Positions 1 through 8,937 of a stretch of 64,000 bases of DNA are shown here, piece after piece. The DNA comes from Prevotella sp. Its GTDB lineage: Bacteria; Bacteroidota; Bacteroidia; Bacteroidales; Bacteroidaceae. Position 1 is the stretch's first letter. The number at the start of each line of letters is the position of its first letter. A program made the translations under genes and the position numbers. Location of the stretch: assembly GCA_017410365.1 (NCBI GenBank), contig JAFQQY010000009.1, forward strand, positions 1 to 64,000. Reading direction: 5' to 3'. The notes beneath the pieces are model-generated. The model saw nothing but the letters and a program-made list of their open reading frames with translations, was not told where the DNA came from and searched no databases.

Positions 1-166
1 ATTTTATTCATTTTCTTAGCAGAGGTAAGAGACTACTAAGTTACTGAAAACCAGGCACTTGACCAAATTTTATTAGTTATATTATGTTAAAGTAACTCAT
101 TGATTTTTAAGCGATTAAATGTATTATTAACTAAGTATTATTATTAGGTTGTCTACATTAAATATA

Positions 167-724
167 TTATTCTGCTAAACGGAATGTTACCCAACCTCTG
201 TGCATGGGAGGTTCTGGATTAAAAATAAGACGAAGTTGCTTTACGTGGCCGCAGTATTCATCAGCCACCTTAAATGTAAGAATTGATTCGTCTGGGAATC
301 CAATTGTCAGCCATTCTATTTGCATATAGTCTATGCGCCCATCGTTATGTAGCTGTAAACGTACGGGGTCTGACCAACAGCTCATATAGCGATCTTCAAT
401 GGGATAATAATAGTTCTCATCCCAATATGAACAAAAGTATACTTGTGAAAATCCATTCTTTACATTATATGCATAAATAGTGTCTTTGTTATCTCCGTAT
501 CCTACAACTCTATATCCTGCATATGCCAAAGAGTCTTCCATCTGCAGTATTTTTATTGTCAAACTATCTCCCAGCTCTACTTCCTTTAAACTATCATCTT
601 CAGAAAACAAAGGGATGCAAGGAATTCCTAGCAGATCATTAGTTTCGATTTCATCATCACTGCTACATGAACAGAACGAACCGATGCCTATAAACAGGCT
701 TAAAGCTATTAATAGTTTTTTCAT
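167..724 (-). CDS. small lipoprotein of unknown function, last gene of ECF operon
   Basis: The 185-residue protein begins with a lipoprotein signal peptide: a lysine pair, a hydrophobic stretch to about residue 17 and Cys20 followed by Ser-Ser-Asp-Asp-Glu, typical of Bacteroidetes lipoproteins. The mature part has many aromatic residues and predicted beta character, with no domain I recognise. It lies 23 nt after the anti-sigma/beta-barrel gene on the same strand, so it is probably the last gene of the sigma-factor operon and may be an envelope cargo or sensor of that system (inference). The downstream 166 nt to the window edge show no gene. Confidence 0.75.
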   Translation of the reverse strand: MKKLLIALSLFIGIGSFCSCSSDDEIETNDLLGIPCIPLFSEDDSLKEVELGDSLTIKILQMEDSLAYAGYRVVGYGDNKDTIYAYNVKNGFSQVYFCSYWDENYYYPIEDRYMSCWSDPVRLQLHNDGRIDYMQIEWLTIGFPDESILTFKVADEYCGHVKQLRLIFNPEPPMHRGWVTFRLAE

Positions 725-747
725 AATACTTATATTTTATCGTTATT

Positions 748-1956
748 TTATTCTTTTGTCTTTAGACGCAGACGCAAGCCAACCTGCAAGTTGAAGTTTG
801 CAGGTTTGTCCTTGAAATAGTTTTTCACCTTACTACCATTGTCAAAATAGTATTTCAGACTTGGCTCTAAATAAATGCCGAACCGCGGAGACAAATTATA
901 CTGCATGCCCACTCTACCGCCCAACGACCATTGCAAGCGGTCTCTATCTGAATCTTGCTCTACGCCTTCGGTCTCTACATTAGCAGAAACATTCCAATCG
1001 GTCTGTACTCCCGCACCACAATAAACATCCAGTTTCCGATATTTCCATAAATGCCAGTCGAGGTTCAAAGAAACACCTTGATAGTATAGTTTCTGCTTGC
1101 GACGCGTCAGTTCCCCATAAGTCCAATAGTCAAACTCAGAATGTTGCCATGTGAATATGATTCCAGCCGACAGAGACAACCTATCGGTAAATGGATAACT
1201 GACCTGCAAACCGAACGAGACAGGGACATGGTGTTTCTGTTCTTCCTTGTAGTCAACAAGATAGATTGGAGACAGACGTATGGAACCCGGATTGTAATTC
1301 ATTAGCACACCATTGCTGCTTGACTGCGTTCCGATGCCATTGTTGGCAAAAAGCGCCACACTGACATGCCGTTTATTACTTGTCGCCAGTTGGGCAATCT
1401 GCCGGTCAAGTTCCAGTTCTGCCGACCGTTCCTTCTCCGCAAGTTTCGGTTGTGGTTCCGACTGTTTGGTTTCACTTGATGATTTGTCTGTTACAACAGG
1501 TTCCGACAATGGTTTGTATTCATCGGCAACAGGTTCTGCATCCGCACACTCCACGCCAGATGCTGGTACTGTTTCAATGGCATTGGTCCTGTTTTGCTTT
1601 TTTTCACGAACAGGCTGTTCTTTATTCTGCCGTACTTCTGTCGGCTCAACTTGAGCCAGCAAGTCTGTTGCACCACCCATTTGTTTCTGTAACGGTTCGG
1701 CAACTTTTTCAGACGATGTCTGCGAAACAGTCCCATTGCCGTCTGATTGGAATAACCACCAAATGCCTGCACCTGATAATACAGCGAACAGCGAAGCAGC
1801 CACTGCCCATCGGCGCCACGAAACAAAACGAGCAGGCACAGGCTCTGCCTGATTCTGCAACTTAGCCTCGATATCTGCCCACAATCCCTCTGGCGCCTCC
1901 ACCTGATGATTCGCCAGTTTGTCGTGCAGTTGTCTTGTCCACTCCTCTTGTTTCAT
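748..1956 (-). CDS. membrane-anchored anti-sigma factor-like protein with C-terminal beta-barrel
   Basis: The protein has 402 residues. Residues 1-45 form a short acidic/amphipathic cytoplasmic part with the EAPEGLWADIEAKL-type motif common to Bacteroidetes proteins partnered with ECF sigma factors. A single membrane helix follows at about 49-69, then a low-complexity Glu/Pro/Ser/Lys linker (70-190) and a C-terminal domain (200-402) of alternating aromatic strands resembling an outer-membrane beta-barrel (PorT/OmpW-like). The start overlaps the sigma-factor stop by ATGA, which implies translational coupling. I infer that it binds and inhibits the sigma factor and that the C-terminal domain senses the envelope. 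The anti-sigma role rests on context and the N-terminal motif. Confidence 0.75.
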   Translation of the reverse strand: MKQEEWTRQLHDKLANHQVEAPEGLWADIEAKLQNQAEPVPARFVSWRRWAVAASLFAVLSGAGIWWLFQSDGNGTVSQTSSEKVAEPLQKQMGGATDLLAQVEPTEVRQNKEQPVREKKQNRTNAIETVPASGVECADAEPVADEYKPLSEPVVTDKSSSETKQSEPQPKLAEKERSAELELDRQIAQLATSNKRHVSVALFANNGIGTQSSSNGVLMNYNPGSIRLSPIYLVDYKEEQKHHVPVSFGLQVSYPFTDRLSLSAGIIFTWQHSEFDYWTYGELTRRKQKLYYQGVSLNLDWHLWKYRKLDVYCGAGVQTDWNVSANVETEGVEQDSDRDRLQWSLGGRVGMQYNLSPRFGIYLEPSLKYYFDNGSKVKNYFKDKPANFNLQVGLRLRLKTKE

Positions 1957-2498
1957 ATTTTATGTTTATTCAGATAATCGTTCAACATCTTTGCCAGCAG
2001 CTGTTTTGCCCGGAAATATTGTGATGTAGAGGTATTCTCCTTGATGCCAAGCAACTGCGCTATCTCCTTGTGCGAGCGCTGTTCGAAAACGTAGAGGTTG
2101 AGCACCATTCGATAGTTGGTTGGCAACCGTCCTATCATCTCCGTCAACACATCTGGCGGCACTCCACCCACATCGGGTTCCTCCTGTTCGTCTGCCTGTT
2201 CAGGAATGGCTGTCACATAACTTATTCGTTCATGCGCTCTAAGATAGTCGATGGCCTTATGGGCAACAATCCTTGAGACCCATGCCTTCAGCGACCCTTC
2301 TCCACGGTAATTGAACTTAGAGACAGAGGTCAGTATGGTTACAAAGCTGTCCTGCATAACGTCGCGTACAGAGTCACGCTCTGGCACATACCTCAGTCCT
2401 ATGGCCATGGCATGTCCAGAATAGCGCTCGTAAAGGCGCCTTGTCGCCCCTCGGTCGCCTTTGCGTATTGCGTCAAGCAGTTGCAGCTCGGTCTCCAC
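1953..2498 (-). CDS. RNA polymerase sigma factor, ECF subfamily
   Basis: This 181-residue protein has the two-domain ECF layout. Region 2 (about 13-85) includes the DVMQDSF-type segment and the FNYRGEGSLKAWVSRIVAHK stretch expected for core binding and -10 recognition. Region 4 (about 125-172) carries the helix-turn-helix HKEIAQLLGIKENT followed by SQYFRAKQLL. It lies 6 nt after the upstream lipoprotein gene and overlaps the downstream anti-sigma gene by 4 nt. I found no AAC-N16-CGTC sequence before the first gene of this operon, so autoregulation is not evident. The two AAC-N16-CGTC promoters elsewhere in the window are candidate targets of this or another ECF factor. Confidence 0.93.
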   Translation of the reverse strand: METELQLLDAIRKGDRGATRRLYERYSGHAMAIGLRYVPERDSVRDVMQDSFVTILTSVSKFNYRGEGSLKAWVSRIVAHKAIDYLRAHERISYVTAIPEQADEQEEPDVGGVPPDVLTEMIGRLPTNYRMVLNLYVFEQRSHKEIAQLLGIKENTSTSQYFRAKQLLAKMLNDYLNKHKI

Positions 2499-2504
2499 CT
2501 TATT

Positions 2505-3278
2505 TTATTTATATATCATTGTACTGCTCTTTCTATTGCTATTGAACCTCAGCAACCGTTCTGGCATAGTCGGATTCTCTATGAGTTTCAGATTACTGTC
2601 GTAGCATTTCACCGACTTGACAACGAGCAGCAGCGACATTGAAGGATATGCCAACGACATGCTAACCGTCGATACACCTGACGATGTGTCCAACGTGCGC
2701 CACGTTGCCACATCAGCCACAAGTACAAGCCTATTGCCTGTGGTTGTTGTCACCACAGCAGCATAATGCACATAAGCGTTCTCGCCGTCGGGCATCAGTT
2801 CAAGATATGCCATATCTTCCGAATAGCCAACTTGACGGAGGCGCGTTTTAGCTATTGCCGTCATTGCATTATCGCCTTGACATCCATATAGCGAATCTAT
2901 TTGCCAAAGCAGACGTTGCTCTTCGTCAACAATTTCTCCATATGGTATCAGTGCTGTTATTTTGGCAATGTCAATATTTGGGAAGAGCATCTTTGCAATG
3001 GCCTTAAAAGGGAATTCGGCAAAGGAAAGATAAGGTGTTTGGTCAAAGCCCATTAAAACACAAGATGGTGCGGGTGTTGACAACACAAGCGGTTCGGCAG
3101 AGACCGTTTCGCCGTCTATAGTCCACACGCCACCGTAATAACCCACATATTCCGGATTGCCAGCATTTCCCGAAACAGAATCCATCATCACGTTGTCATC
3201 ATCTGTTTCACCAACAGAGCAGGCTGTCATAAAGAAACAGCCTGCAGCCAGTAATGCATATTTAAAAAGTTTTATCAT
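2505..3278 (-). CDS. lipoprotein of unknown function (possibly DUF4840-like)
   Basis: The protein has 257 residues with a clear lipobox: hydrophobic N-terminus and MTAC ending at Cys20, followed by acidic residues. The mature protein has a YVGYYGGVWTIDGE-like start and a long beta-rich body. It reminds me of Bacteroidales DUF4840 lipoproteins, but I am not sure. It sits 6 nt after the vWA lipoprotein gene and 6 nt before the ECF sigma gene, so the three genes are almost certainly cotranscribed. The product is probably exported to the periplasm or outer membrane. No catalytic motif is visible. Confidence 0.7.
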   Translation of the reverse strand: MIKLFKYALLAAGCFFMTACSVGETDDDNVMMDSVSGNAGNPEYVGYYGGVWTIDGETVSAEPLVLSTPAPSCVLMGFDQTPYLSFAEFPFKAIAKMLFPNIDIAKITALIPYGEIVDEEQRLLWQIDSLYGCQGDNAMTAIAKTRLRQVGYSEDMAYLELMPDGENAYVHYAAVVTTTTGNRLVLVADVATWRTLDTSSGVSTVSMSLAYPSMSLLLVVKSVKCYDSNLKLIENPTMPERLLRFNSNRKSSTMIYK

Positions 3279-3284
3279 AACATT

Positions 3285-4787
3285 CTATTTCGCATTTATT
3301 TTTCTGATTAGTTGTAACAGTTCTGCACGATAACCATGAGGATCAAATTCAAGACCTGCCTCAACCAACTTCTCCGCCATTTCAGAAGTGGCATTACCCT
3401 TATATTGAGAATCACGCAAAACCATTCCATGCACAGCGACACCAGCAGCAAAATAGAAATCAGGAGTACGCTCATGCTCACTATTCATCTCCTCGAATCT
3501 TATTTCATGCTTTAGAGATAGACTGGAACCATCAAGCGACTTTTTGTATCGGAAATCAAAGGTAGCCAGTGTTTGATTAGGGTTTGCCTGTTCTTTTGAT
3601 GCGGGAACAATCTCATAAAGAGCCGTGATGGTTTGTCCTGCACCTATCTCGCCTGCATCCTTTGTATCGTCCTCGAAGTCCTCGCTACTCATCATGCGGT
3701 TCTCATAACCTATCAAGCGGTAGGCACTGACAAGGGTGCTGTCGAACGTAATCTGGCACTTGGCATCATTAGCAACTGAAACGAAACGCTCACGCTCATG
3801 CACAAACACCTTCATAATCTCGTTCTCACAGTCTATGTAGTTATATGTGCCATTGCCGGCATTGCTCACCTGTTCCATCATACTGTCATTCAGATTGCCT
3901 ATACCAAAGCCCAGACAAGTCAGGTAGATTCCCTTTCCAGCATAGGTTTTCACCATATCCAACAGTTCCTTTGTGTCAGTAACGCCCACATTGAAATCGC
4001 CGTCAGTACCCATAATCACACGATTGTTCTTCTCCGGATCGTAATTAGCCAAAGCCTCCTCATACGCCATCTTCATAGCCTCTCCACCAGCAGTACTGCC
4101 GTTAGCAGTGAGTTTGTTTATTGCTTCCTCTATCTTCGGAAACTCTTTGACTGGAGTCGATTCCAACAGTTTCTGCACTTCACCAGAATAGGTAATGAGT
4201 GAAATGCGGTCGTTAGGGTTCAGCTTTGAGAGCAAGTGCTTCAAACCAGTCTTCAGCATACCCAGACGGTCATAACCAGCCATAGAGCCAGACACATCAA
4301 CAAGGAAAACATAATTGGCCAGTGGCACTTCATTCTCTGCCAGTTCCTTGCCTTTGATGCCAAGTCTCAACAACTGATGTTCTTCATTCCAGGGGCATGG
4401 ACCAATTTCTGCATTTATGGCAGCAGCATGGTTTCCTGTCGGAGCCGGATAGTCGAAGGTGAAATAATTGAGATACTCTTCTGTTCTTATACTATTTTTA
4501 GGCACATCGTAACCACCTGCTAACAACCGGCGCATGATGCCATACGAAGCACCGTCGGCATCTACCGAGAATGTTGAAACTGGCGTATCTTTTGTATTGA
4601 CAAAAGGATTCTCCTCTACCACGTCAAATCGGTTCCCACCTGGCATGGGCACCTCGCCATAGATTCCCTCACCAGACGGGTACTGAGCATCACCAACATA
4701 AACGCTTTCGCCATCGGTACTACATGATGTCAGCATTCCAACTGACACCATCGCAATTATTGCATAAAAAACTTTCATACTCTTCAT
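3285..4787 (-). CDS. vWA domain lipoprotein, YfbK family
   Basis: This 500-residue lipoprotein (lipobox LTSC, Cys22) matches the YfbK-type layout: a VWA_N segment (about 68-150, with TFSVDADGASYGIMRRLL and EEYLNYFTFDYP), a von Willebrand A domain from about 158, and a C-terminal DUF3520-like region. The metal-ion-dependent adhesion site is intact: DVSGS at 164-168, with a later Thr (ANGSTAGG) and Asp (GTDGDF). These proteins are predicted to bind protein ligands at the envelope through a divalent metal. It is the first gene of the ECF sigma operon; upstream lies a 200-nt divergent gap shared with umuD. A link to stress sensing by the sigma factor is inferred from position. Confidence 0.88.
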   Translation of the reverse strand: MKSMKVFYAIIAMVSVGMLTSCSTDGESVYVGDAQYPSGEGIYGEVPMPGGNRFDVVEENPFVNTKDTPVSTFSVDADGASYGIMRRLLAGGYDVPKNSIRTEEYLNYFTFDYPAPTGNHAAAINAEIGPCPWNEEHQLLRLGIKGKELAENEVPLANYVFLVDVSGSMAGYDRLGMLKTGLKHLLSKLNPNDRISLITYSGEVQKLLESTPVKEFPKIEEAINKLTANGSTAGGEAMKMAYEEALANYDPEKNNRVIMGTDGDFNVGVTDTKELLDMVKTYAGKGIYLTCLGFGIGNLNDSMMEQVSNAGNGTYNYIDCENEIMKVFVHERERFVSVANDAKCQITFDSTLVSAYRLIGYENRMMSSEDFEDDTKDAGEIGAGQTITALYEIVPASKEQANPNQTLATFDFRYKKSLDGSSLSLKHEIRFEEMNSEHERTPDFYFAAGVAVHGMVLRDSQYKGNATSEMAEKLVEAGLEFDPHGYRAELLQLIRKINAK

Positions 4788-4926
4788 TTGCTTAATCTTT
4801 TATCTATTAAACGGCCATATAAGGGAAATACTGCGCGTAATAAACTTAAAAAATGTAAAAACATAGATTGGAGCGGGATATTGTCCTACTAACATCTATT
4901 TGTTTCACTATTTCAAATCTTTTTAT

Positions 4927-4934
4927 TACCTTTG
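4927..4934 (+). promoter_or_regulatory. -7 element of umuDC
   Basis: TACCTTTG matches the Bacteroidetes -7 consensus TAnnTTTG and lies 55 nt before the umuD start. A TTTG at 4899-4902 would give a 24-nt spacer, longer than usual, so the -33 element is uncertain. No LexA-type operator was recognised. Confidence 0.5.
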
Positions 4935-4989
4935 CGCTCTACTGATTATCGTCCTTACCATAAAGACGGGGATATTGAAACGGAAATAA

Positions 4990-5433
4990 ATGGAAGAAGT
5001 AAAACTGCATATATTTTCTGCCGACACATCGACAATTCTGAATCTGGACTTCGTTGACTGCGGCATAAAAGCGGGATTCCCAAGTCCTGCACAAGATTAT
5101 CTTACCGACAGCATCGACCTGAACAAGGAACTTATTCGCCGCAAGGAAACAACATTCCTGGCACGCGTGTCGGGCAACTCGCTGATGGAGGCTGGGATAA
5201 ACGACGGCGACCTGGTGGTGATAGACAAGTCGCTGGAGGTGAAAGACGGCGACTTTGTGGTGGCTTTCATCGACGGTGAGTTCACGCTGAAGGAGTTCCG
5301 CCGCGACGAAGAGAACAACTGCGCATGGCTGATTCCGCACAACAAGCAGTTTGAACCGATAAAGGTAACCGAGGAGAACGACTTCATGATTTGGGGAGTA
5401 CTGACTTATACCATCAAGCAACTGAGGAAATAG
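4990..5433 (+). CDS. umuD: UmuD-like S24 peptidase, DNA polymerase V subunit
   Basis: This 147-residue protein is close to E. coli UmuD in length and motifs. It undergoes RecA-stimulated self-cleavage and then binds UmuC to form an error-prone polymerase. The catalytic Ser64 (ARVSGNSL) and Lys101 (GEFTLKEF) are present with family spacing. The cleavage site differs from E. coli: both C24-G25 and A28-G29 are present, because three residues (IKA) are inserted between CG and the conserved FPSPA. Alignment to FPSPA makes A28-G29, the dipeptide used in LexA, the more likely site. The stop lies 2 nt before the UmuC start, so umuDC is an operon. Confidence 0.93.
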   Translation: MEEVKLHIFSADTSTILNLDFVDCGIKAGFPSPAQDYLTDSIDLNKELIRRKETTFLARVSGNSLMEAGINDGDLVVIDKSLEVKDGDFVVAFIDGEFTLKEFRRDEENNCAWLIPHNKQFEPIKVTEENDFMIWGVLTYTIKQLRK

Positions 5434-5435
5434 CG

Positions 5436-6710
5436 ATGCAACTGTTCGGTCTGGCTGACTGCAATAACTTCTATTGTTCGTGCGAGAGGGTGTTTCACCC
5501 TGACCTGAGGAACAAGCCCGTTGTCGTGCTGAGCAACAACGACGGGTGCGTGATTGCACGCAGTGAGGAGAGCAAGGCACTTGGCATCGGCATGGGCGAG
5601 GTGTTCTATCAGGTGAAGGACAAGCTGGAGAAGAACAACGTGGCGGTATTCTCGTCAAACTATAATCTGTATGGCGACATGAGCCGACGGGTGATGTCGC
5701 TGCTGTCAACATACACTCCCAAACTTGACATCTACTCTATCGACGAAGCTTTTCTCGACCTGTCTGATATGGGCAGTCAGGAATGGTTGACAACGTATTG
5801 CAGGGGTATGGTGAAAGACATAACCAAGGGCACGGGCATACCTATTTCGCTTGGTGTTGCACCAACAAAGACTCTGGCAAAGATGGCTTCTAAGTTTGCA
5901 AAGAAGTACAAGGGTTATCAGAGTGTCTGCCTGATTGATACCGACGAAAAGCGGGAGAAGGCATTGCGACTGTTTCCTGTAGAAGACGTGTGGGGCATCG
6001 GTCATAGGCACACAAAGAAACTGGCTTACCATGGCGTACACACGGCTTGGGACCTTACGCAGAGAAATGAGAGCTGGATAAAAAAGGAACTGACCATCAA
6101 CGGCGTGCGCACCTGGAAGGAGTTGCGAGGCGAGAGTTGCATCTCTGTTGAAGAACTGCCCCACAAGCAGTCGATATGTACCAGTCGCAGTTTCTCTGGC
6201 ATAGGATTGAACAGGTTGGCAGATGTGGAAGAGGCTGTTGCCAACTTTACCGCTGCCTGCTCGCGCAAGCTTCGTGAGGGGCGCATCGTCTGCGGTGCCA
6301 TCACTGTGTTCGCTCATACAAGCAGATTCTGTACGGACAAACCGCAAAGCTATATCTACCGCAGTGTCAACATGCCTGTTCCTACCAACGACATGCAGGA
6401 ACTTGTGGCGACGGCAGTAAGGTTGCTGCGGGAGGAATGGCGAGAGGGTTGTTTCTACTACAAGAAGGCGGGAGTGATTGTGTGGGACACTTGTCCTGAC
6501 AATGCCATTCAAGGCTATCTGTTCGATACCGTTGACCGCGAGAAGCAAGCTGCACTGGCAAAAGCAATAGACGAGATAAACCGAAAGAACGGTCATAACA
6601 CCATCCGCATGGCCATTCAGGGATATAGCAAGAACTGGCATCTGAAAAATGAATATATCTCCAGACAATACACCACGAACATCAAGGACATTATTAGGGT
6701 AAAGGGGTAG
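5436..6710 (+). CDS. umuC: UmuC, Y-family translesion DNA polymerase
   Basis: From the ATG at 5436 the protein has 424 residues, the usual UmuC length. An in-frame extension upstream to 5391 lies inside umuD and is not needed. Catalytic acidic residues are visible: Asp8 (FGLADCNNFY) and Asp103-Glu104 (YSIDEAFLD). The palm contains CVIARSEESKALGIGMG, followed by helix-hairpin-helix and little-finger regions and a typical UmuC C-terminal tail. With UmuD it should copy past DNA lesions in the SOS response. It is followed by a 7-bp hairpin of CATCCCC/GGGGATG at 6721-6738, without a T-run. Confidence 0.95.
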   Translation: MQLFGLADCNNFYCSCERVFHPDLRNKPVVVLSNNDGCVIARSEESKALGIGMGEVFYQVKDKLEKNNVAVFSSNYNLYGDMSRRVMSLLSTYTPKLDIYSIDEAFLDLSDMGSQEWLTTYCRGMVKDITKGTGIPISLGVAPTKTLAKMASKFAKKYKGYQSVCLIDTDEKREKALRLFPVEDVWGIGHRHTKKLAYHGVHTAWDLTQRNESWIKKELTINGVRTWKELRGESCISVEELPHKQSICTSRSFSGIGLNRLADVEEAVANFTAACSRKLREGRIVCGAITVFAHTSRFCTDKPQSYIYRSVNMPVPTNDMQELVATAVRLLREEWREGCFYYKKAGVIVWDTCPDNAIQGYLFDTVDREKQAALAKAIDEINRKNGHNTIRMAIQGYSKNWHLKNEYISRQYTTNIKDIIRVKG

Positions 6711-6762
6711 CCTCTCCTAACATCCCCAAAAGGGGATGGATATGTAAAAATACATAAATATA

Positions 6763-6794
6763 TTTGGCGGTTGTTCACTAATTGGTTATCTTTG
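6763..6794 (+). promoter_or_regulatory. promoter of higBA-like operon
   Basis: TTTG at 6763-6766 and TATCTTTG at 6787-6794 are separated by exactly 20 nt, a full match to the Bacteroidetes primary sigma promoter. Its position excludes the in-frame TTG at 6782 as start of the toxin gene, since that would lie within the promoter. Confidence 0.85.
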
Positions 6795-6814
6795 CAATTG
6801 AAAAGACAAACAAA

Positions 6815-7180
6815 ATGGCTGAGGACAGAATATATTATAGGAATATTGTCGCATATAAAGAATACTTCAAAGATTTCAAACGTAAGTTAAGTAAAAATAC
6901 ACTTATGAAAATCTATCAAGTATTTATGTATATCATGACGATAGAAAATATACCTGCTAAATTCTTAAAAAGCATAAATGGCTCAGACGGATTATATGAG
7001 ATAAGAATTGAAGAAAGCAGCAATATTTATAGGATATTCTGTTGTTTTGACAATGGTAATTTGATTATCCTATTCAATGGTTTTCAGAAAAAGAGCCAAA
7101 AGACTCCTAAAGGAGAAATAGAGAAAGCGCAAAGAATCATGAATGAGTATTTTAATGAAAAAAGAAAATCACAAATATGA
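6815..7180 (+). CDS. HigB/RelE-type toxin (Gp49 family)
   Basis: From the ATG at 6815 (MAEDRIYYRN) the protein has 121 residues. It has the phage Gp49/HigB layout: N-terminal helices, a LYEIRIEESSNIYRIFCCFD strand pair, then ILFNGFQKKSQKTPKGEIEKA with the basic residues that cut mRNA on the ribosome in this family. It overlaps the downstream antitoxin gene by ATGA. The order toxin-then-antitoxin is that of HigBA systems. The start was chosen because a full promoter covers the upstream in-frame TTG. Confidence 0.88.
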   Translation: MAEDRIYYRNIVAYKEYFKDFKRKLSKNTLMKIYQVFMYIMTIENIPAKFLKSINGSDGLYEIRIEESSNIYRIFCCFDNGNLIILFNGFQKKSQKTPKGEIEKAQRIMNEYFNEKRKSQI

Positions 7181-7485
7181 ATACAATAGAAACAAAACCA
7201 ACATTCCTTACCCCTATTGAAGATCTTATTGCAGAAGATTTCGGAGCAAAAGGGACTGAAAGCAGAATTGCATTTGATAATGCATGTGACGCATTCATAA
7301 TAGGTGAGAAAGTAAAAACAGAAAGAATCAAAAAAGGACTGACTCAAGAGCAATTGGCCCAAAAGATTGGAACAAAGAAAAGTTACATCTCACGCATTGA
7401 AAATGGACATACCGATATTCAACTATCAACACTTTTCCGTATATTCCAAGGTTTAGGCAAGCAAATAAGTTTTTCTATACTATAA
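7177..7485 (+). CDS. XRE-family HigA-like antitoxin
   Basis: This 102-residue protein has an XRE helix-turn-helix at about 54-94 (GLTQEQLAQKIGTKKSYISR...). The N-terminal half, with FGAKGTESRIAFDNACDAF, is typical of antitoxins paired with Gp49-type toxins. It should neutralise the upstream toxin and repress the shared promoter at 6763-6794. Its start overlaps the toxin stop by 4 nt, giving coupled translation. Confidence 0.9.
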   Translation: MNTIETKPTFLTPIEDLIAEDFGAKGTESRIAFDNACDAFIIGEKVKTERIKKGLTQEQLAQKIGTKKSYISRIENGHTDIQLSTLFRIFQGLGKQISFSIL

Positions 7486-7509
7486 GACAAATTATAACAT
7501 ATTTATTAT

Positions 7510-8733
7510 ATGGACATTACCGAAAGATTTTTAAACTACACCAAATTTGACACGCAATCGTCAGAAGAGAGCGAGAGCGTGCCCAGCACGGCGAAACAAC
7601 TTGTGTTTGCCGAGTATCTAAAAAAAGAACTGGAAGACGAAGGACTGAGCGACGTAGAGATGGACGACAAGGGCTATATCTACGCCACACTGAAATCGAA
7701 CATCAAAGACAAAGTGCCCACAATAGGATTTATCGCACACTACGATACAAGTCCTGACTGCAGCGGCGCCGGTGTGAACGCACAGATAATAAACAACTAC
7801 GACGGCAGCGACATTCTGCTGTCTGAAGGCATCATCTCGTCACCAAAGAAATTCCCCGAACTGCTCCAGCATGTGGGCGAAGACCTTATCGTTACCGACG
7901 GTCACACACTGTTGGGCGCCGACGACAAGGCCGGCATCGCAGAGATTGTTCAGGCTATGTGCTATCTGCGCGACCATAAGGAAATAAAGCATGGCGACAT
8001 ACGCGTGGCATTCAACCCTGACGAGGAGATTGGCATGGGCGCACATCACTTCGACGTTGAGAAGTTCGGATGCGAATGGGCTTACACCATGGACGGTGGC
8101 GATGTGGGCGAACTGGAGTTCGAGAACTTCAACGCAGCATCGGCAAAGGTAAGCATCAAGGGTGTGAGCGTGCATCCTGGTTATGCCAAAGGCAAGATGG
8201 TGAATGCCAACAGACTGGCTGCTGAGTTTGCTGCCATGCTGCCTGCCGACGAGACACCTGAGACAACAGAGGGTTATGAAGGATTCTATCACTTGATTGG
8301 ACTCAAGGGCTGCACCGAGAATGCACAACTGTCATACATCATCCGCGACCACGACCGAAAGAAGTTTGAGGCACGCAAAGATTTCATCGAGGAGTGCGTG
8401 GAGAAGATGAACGAGAAATATGGCGAGGGTACTGTAACGGCAGAAGTAAAAGACCAGTACTACAACATGAAGGAGAAGATTGACCCGCAGATGCATGTCA
8501 TCGACCTCGTGCTGAAGGCTATGCAGGAGTGTGGCGTTGCTCCTATGGTTAAGCCTATCCGTGGCGGAACGGACGGTGCACAACTGTCGTTCAAAGGTCT
8601 CCCCTGCCCTAACATCTTCGCTGGCGGCGTAAACTTCCACGGACCTTACGAGTTCATCAGCATACAGTCGATGCAGAAAGCAATGAACGTAGTAATTAAG
8701 ATTTGCGAGTTGACGGGGGAGTATAATTTATAA
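7510..8733 (+). CDS. pepT: peptidase T (tripeptide aminopeptidase)
   Basis: The 407-residue protein is full length for PepT, a cytosolic M20 metallopeptidase that removes the N-terminal residue of tripeptides. The two-zinc ligand motifs are visible: [11 protein letters not shown] (His77, Asp79), [11 protein letters not shown] (Asp138), NPDEEIGMG (Glu172-Glu173), the [10 protein letters not shown] segment and a C-terminal [11 protein letters not shown]is. [18 protein letters not shown] is characteristic of the family. It lies 24 nt after the antitoxin gene and may be read from the same transcript. It ends in front of a composite repeat and a strong bidirectional hairpin. Confidence 0.96.
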   Translation: MDITERFLNYTKFDTQSSEESESVPSTAKQLVFAEYLKKELEDEGLSDVEMDDKGYIYATLKSNIKDKVPTIGFIAHYDTSPDCSGAGVNAQIINNYDGSDILLSEGIISSPKKFPELLQHVGEDLIVTDGHTLLGADDKAGIAEIVQAMCYLRDHKEIKHGDIRVAFNPDEEIGMGAHHFDVEKFGCEWAYTMDGGDVGELEFENFNAASAKVSIKGVSVHPGYAKGKMVNANRLAAEFAAMLPADETPETTEGYEGFYHLIGLKGCTENAQLSYIIRDHDRKKFEARKDFIEECVEKMNEKYGEGTVTAEVKDQYYNMKEKIDPQMHVIDLVLKAMQECGVAPMVKPIRGGTDGAQLSFKGLPCPNIFAGGVNFHGPYEFISIQSMQKAMNVVIKICELTGEYNL

Positions 8734-8740
8734 TTGAGAG

Positions 8741-8882
8741 GGACCTCCCCCTGCCCCTCCGAGGGAGGGGAGACTTGGATGAGGGATGAAGGCTTGAAAA
8801 ATTGAAGACTGTTACCAAAGCATACGTCTGAACTCCTAAGCGAAGCGTCACTCCTACACTTCTGAAAGCAAAGCGACCTCAT
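8741..8882 (-). repeat. composite intergenic repeat (REP palindrome plus conserved block)
   Basis: Read on the minus strand, this is AGGAGTG-type units, then GACGTATGCTTTGGTAACAG and TCTTCAATTTTTCAA, then CTCATCCAAGTCT and a CCCCTCCnnCGGAGGGG palindrome. The same order occurs in plus orientation at 11215-11433 and 56912-57154. It lies between convergent genes. Confidence 0.85.
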
Positions 8883-8888
8883 AACTTA

Positions 8889-8935
8889 AAAACAACAGCA
8901 CCACCTGCAAATTTGCAAGTGGTGCTGTTGTTTTA
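8889..8935. terminator. bidirectional terminator between pepT and antiporter gene
   Basis: A 14-bp perfect stem (AACAACAGCACCAC with GTGGTGCTGTTGTT) continues after one mismatch into the self-complementary TGCAAATTTGCA. T-runs follow on both strands. The genes on either side converge. Confidence 0.85.
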
Positions 8936-8937
8936 TA

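Noticed and set aside
5706..6668. Open frame of 320 codons opposite umuC
   Set aside because: Shadow of umuC; low-complexity His/Cys/Leu-rich translation with no family resemblance.
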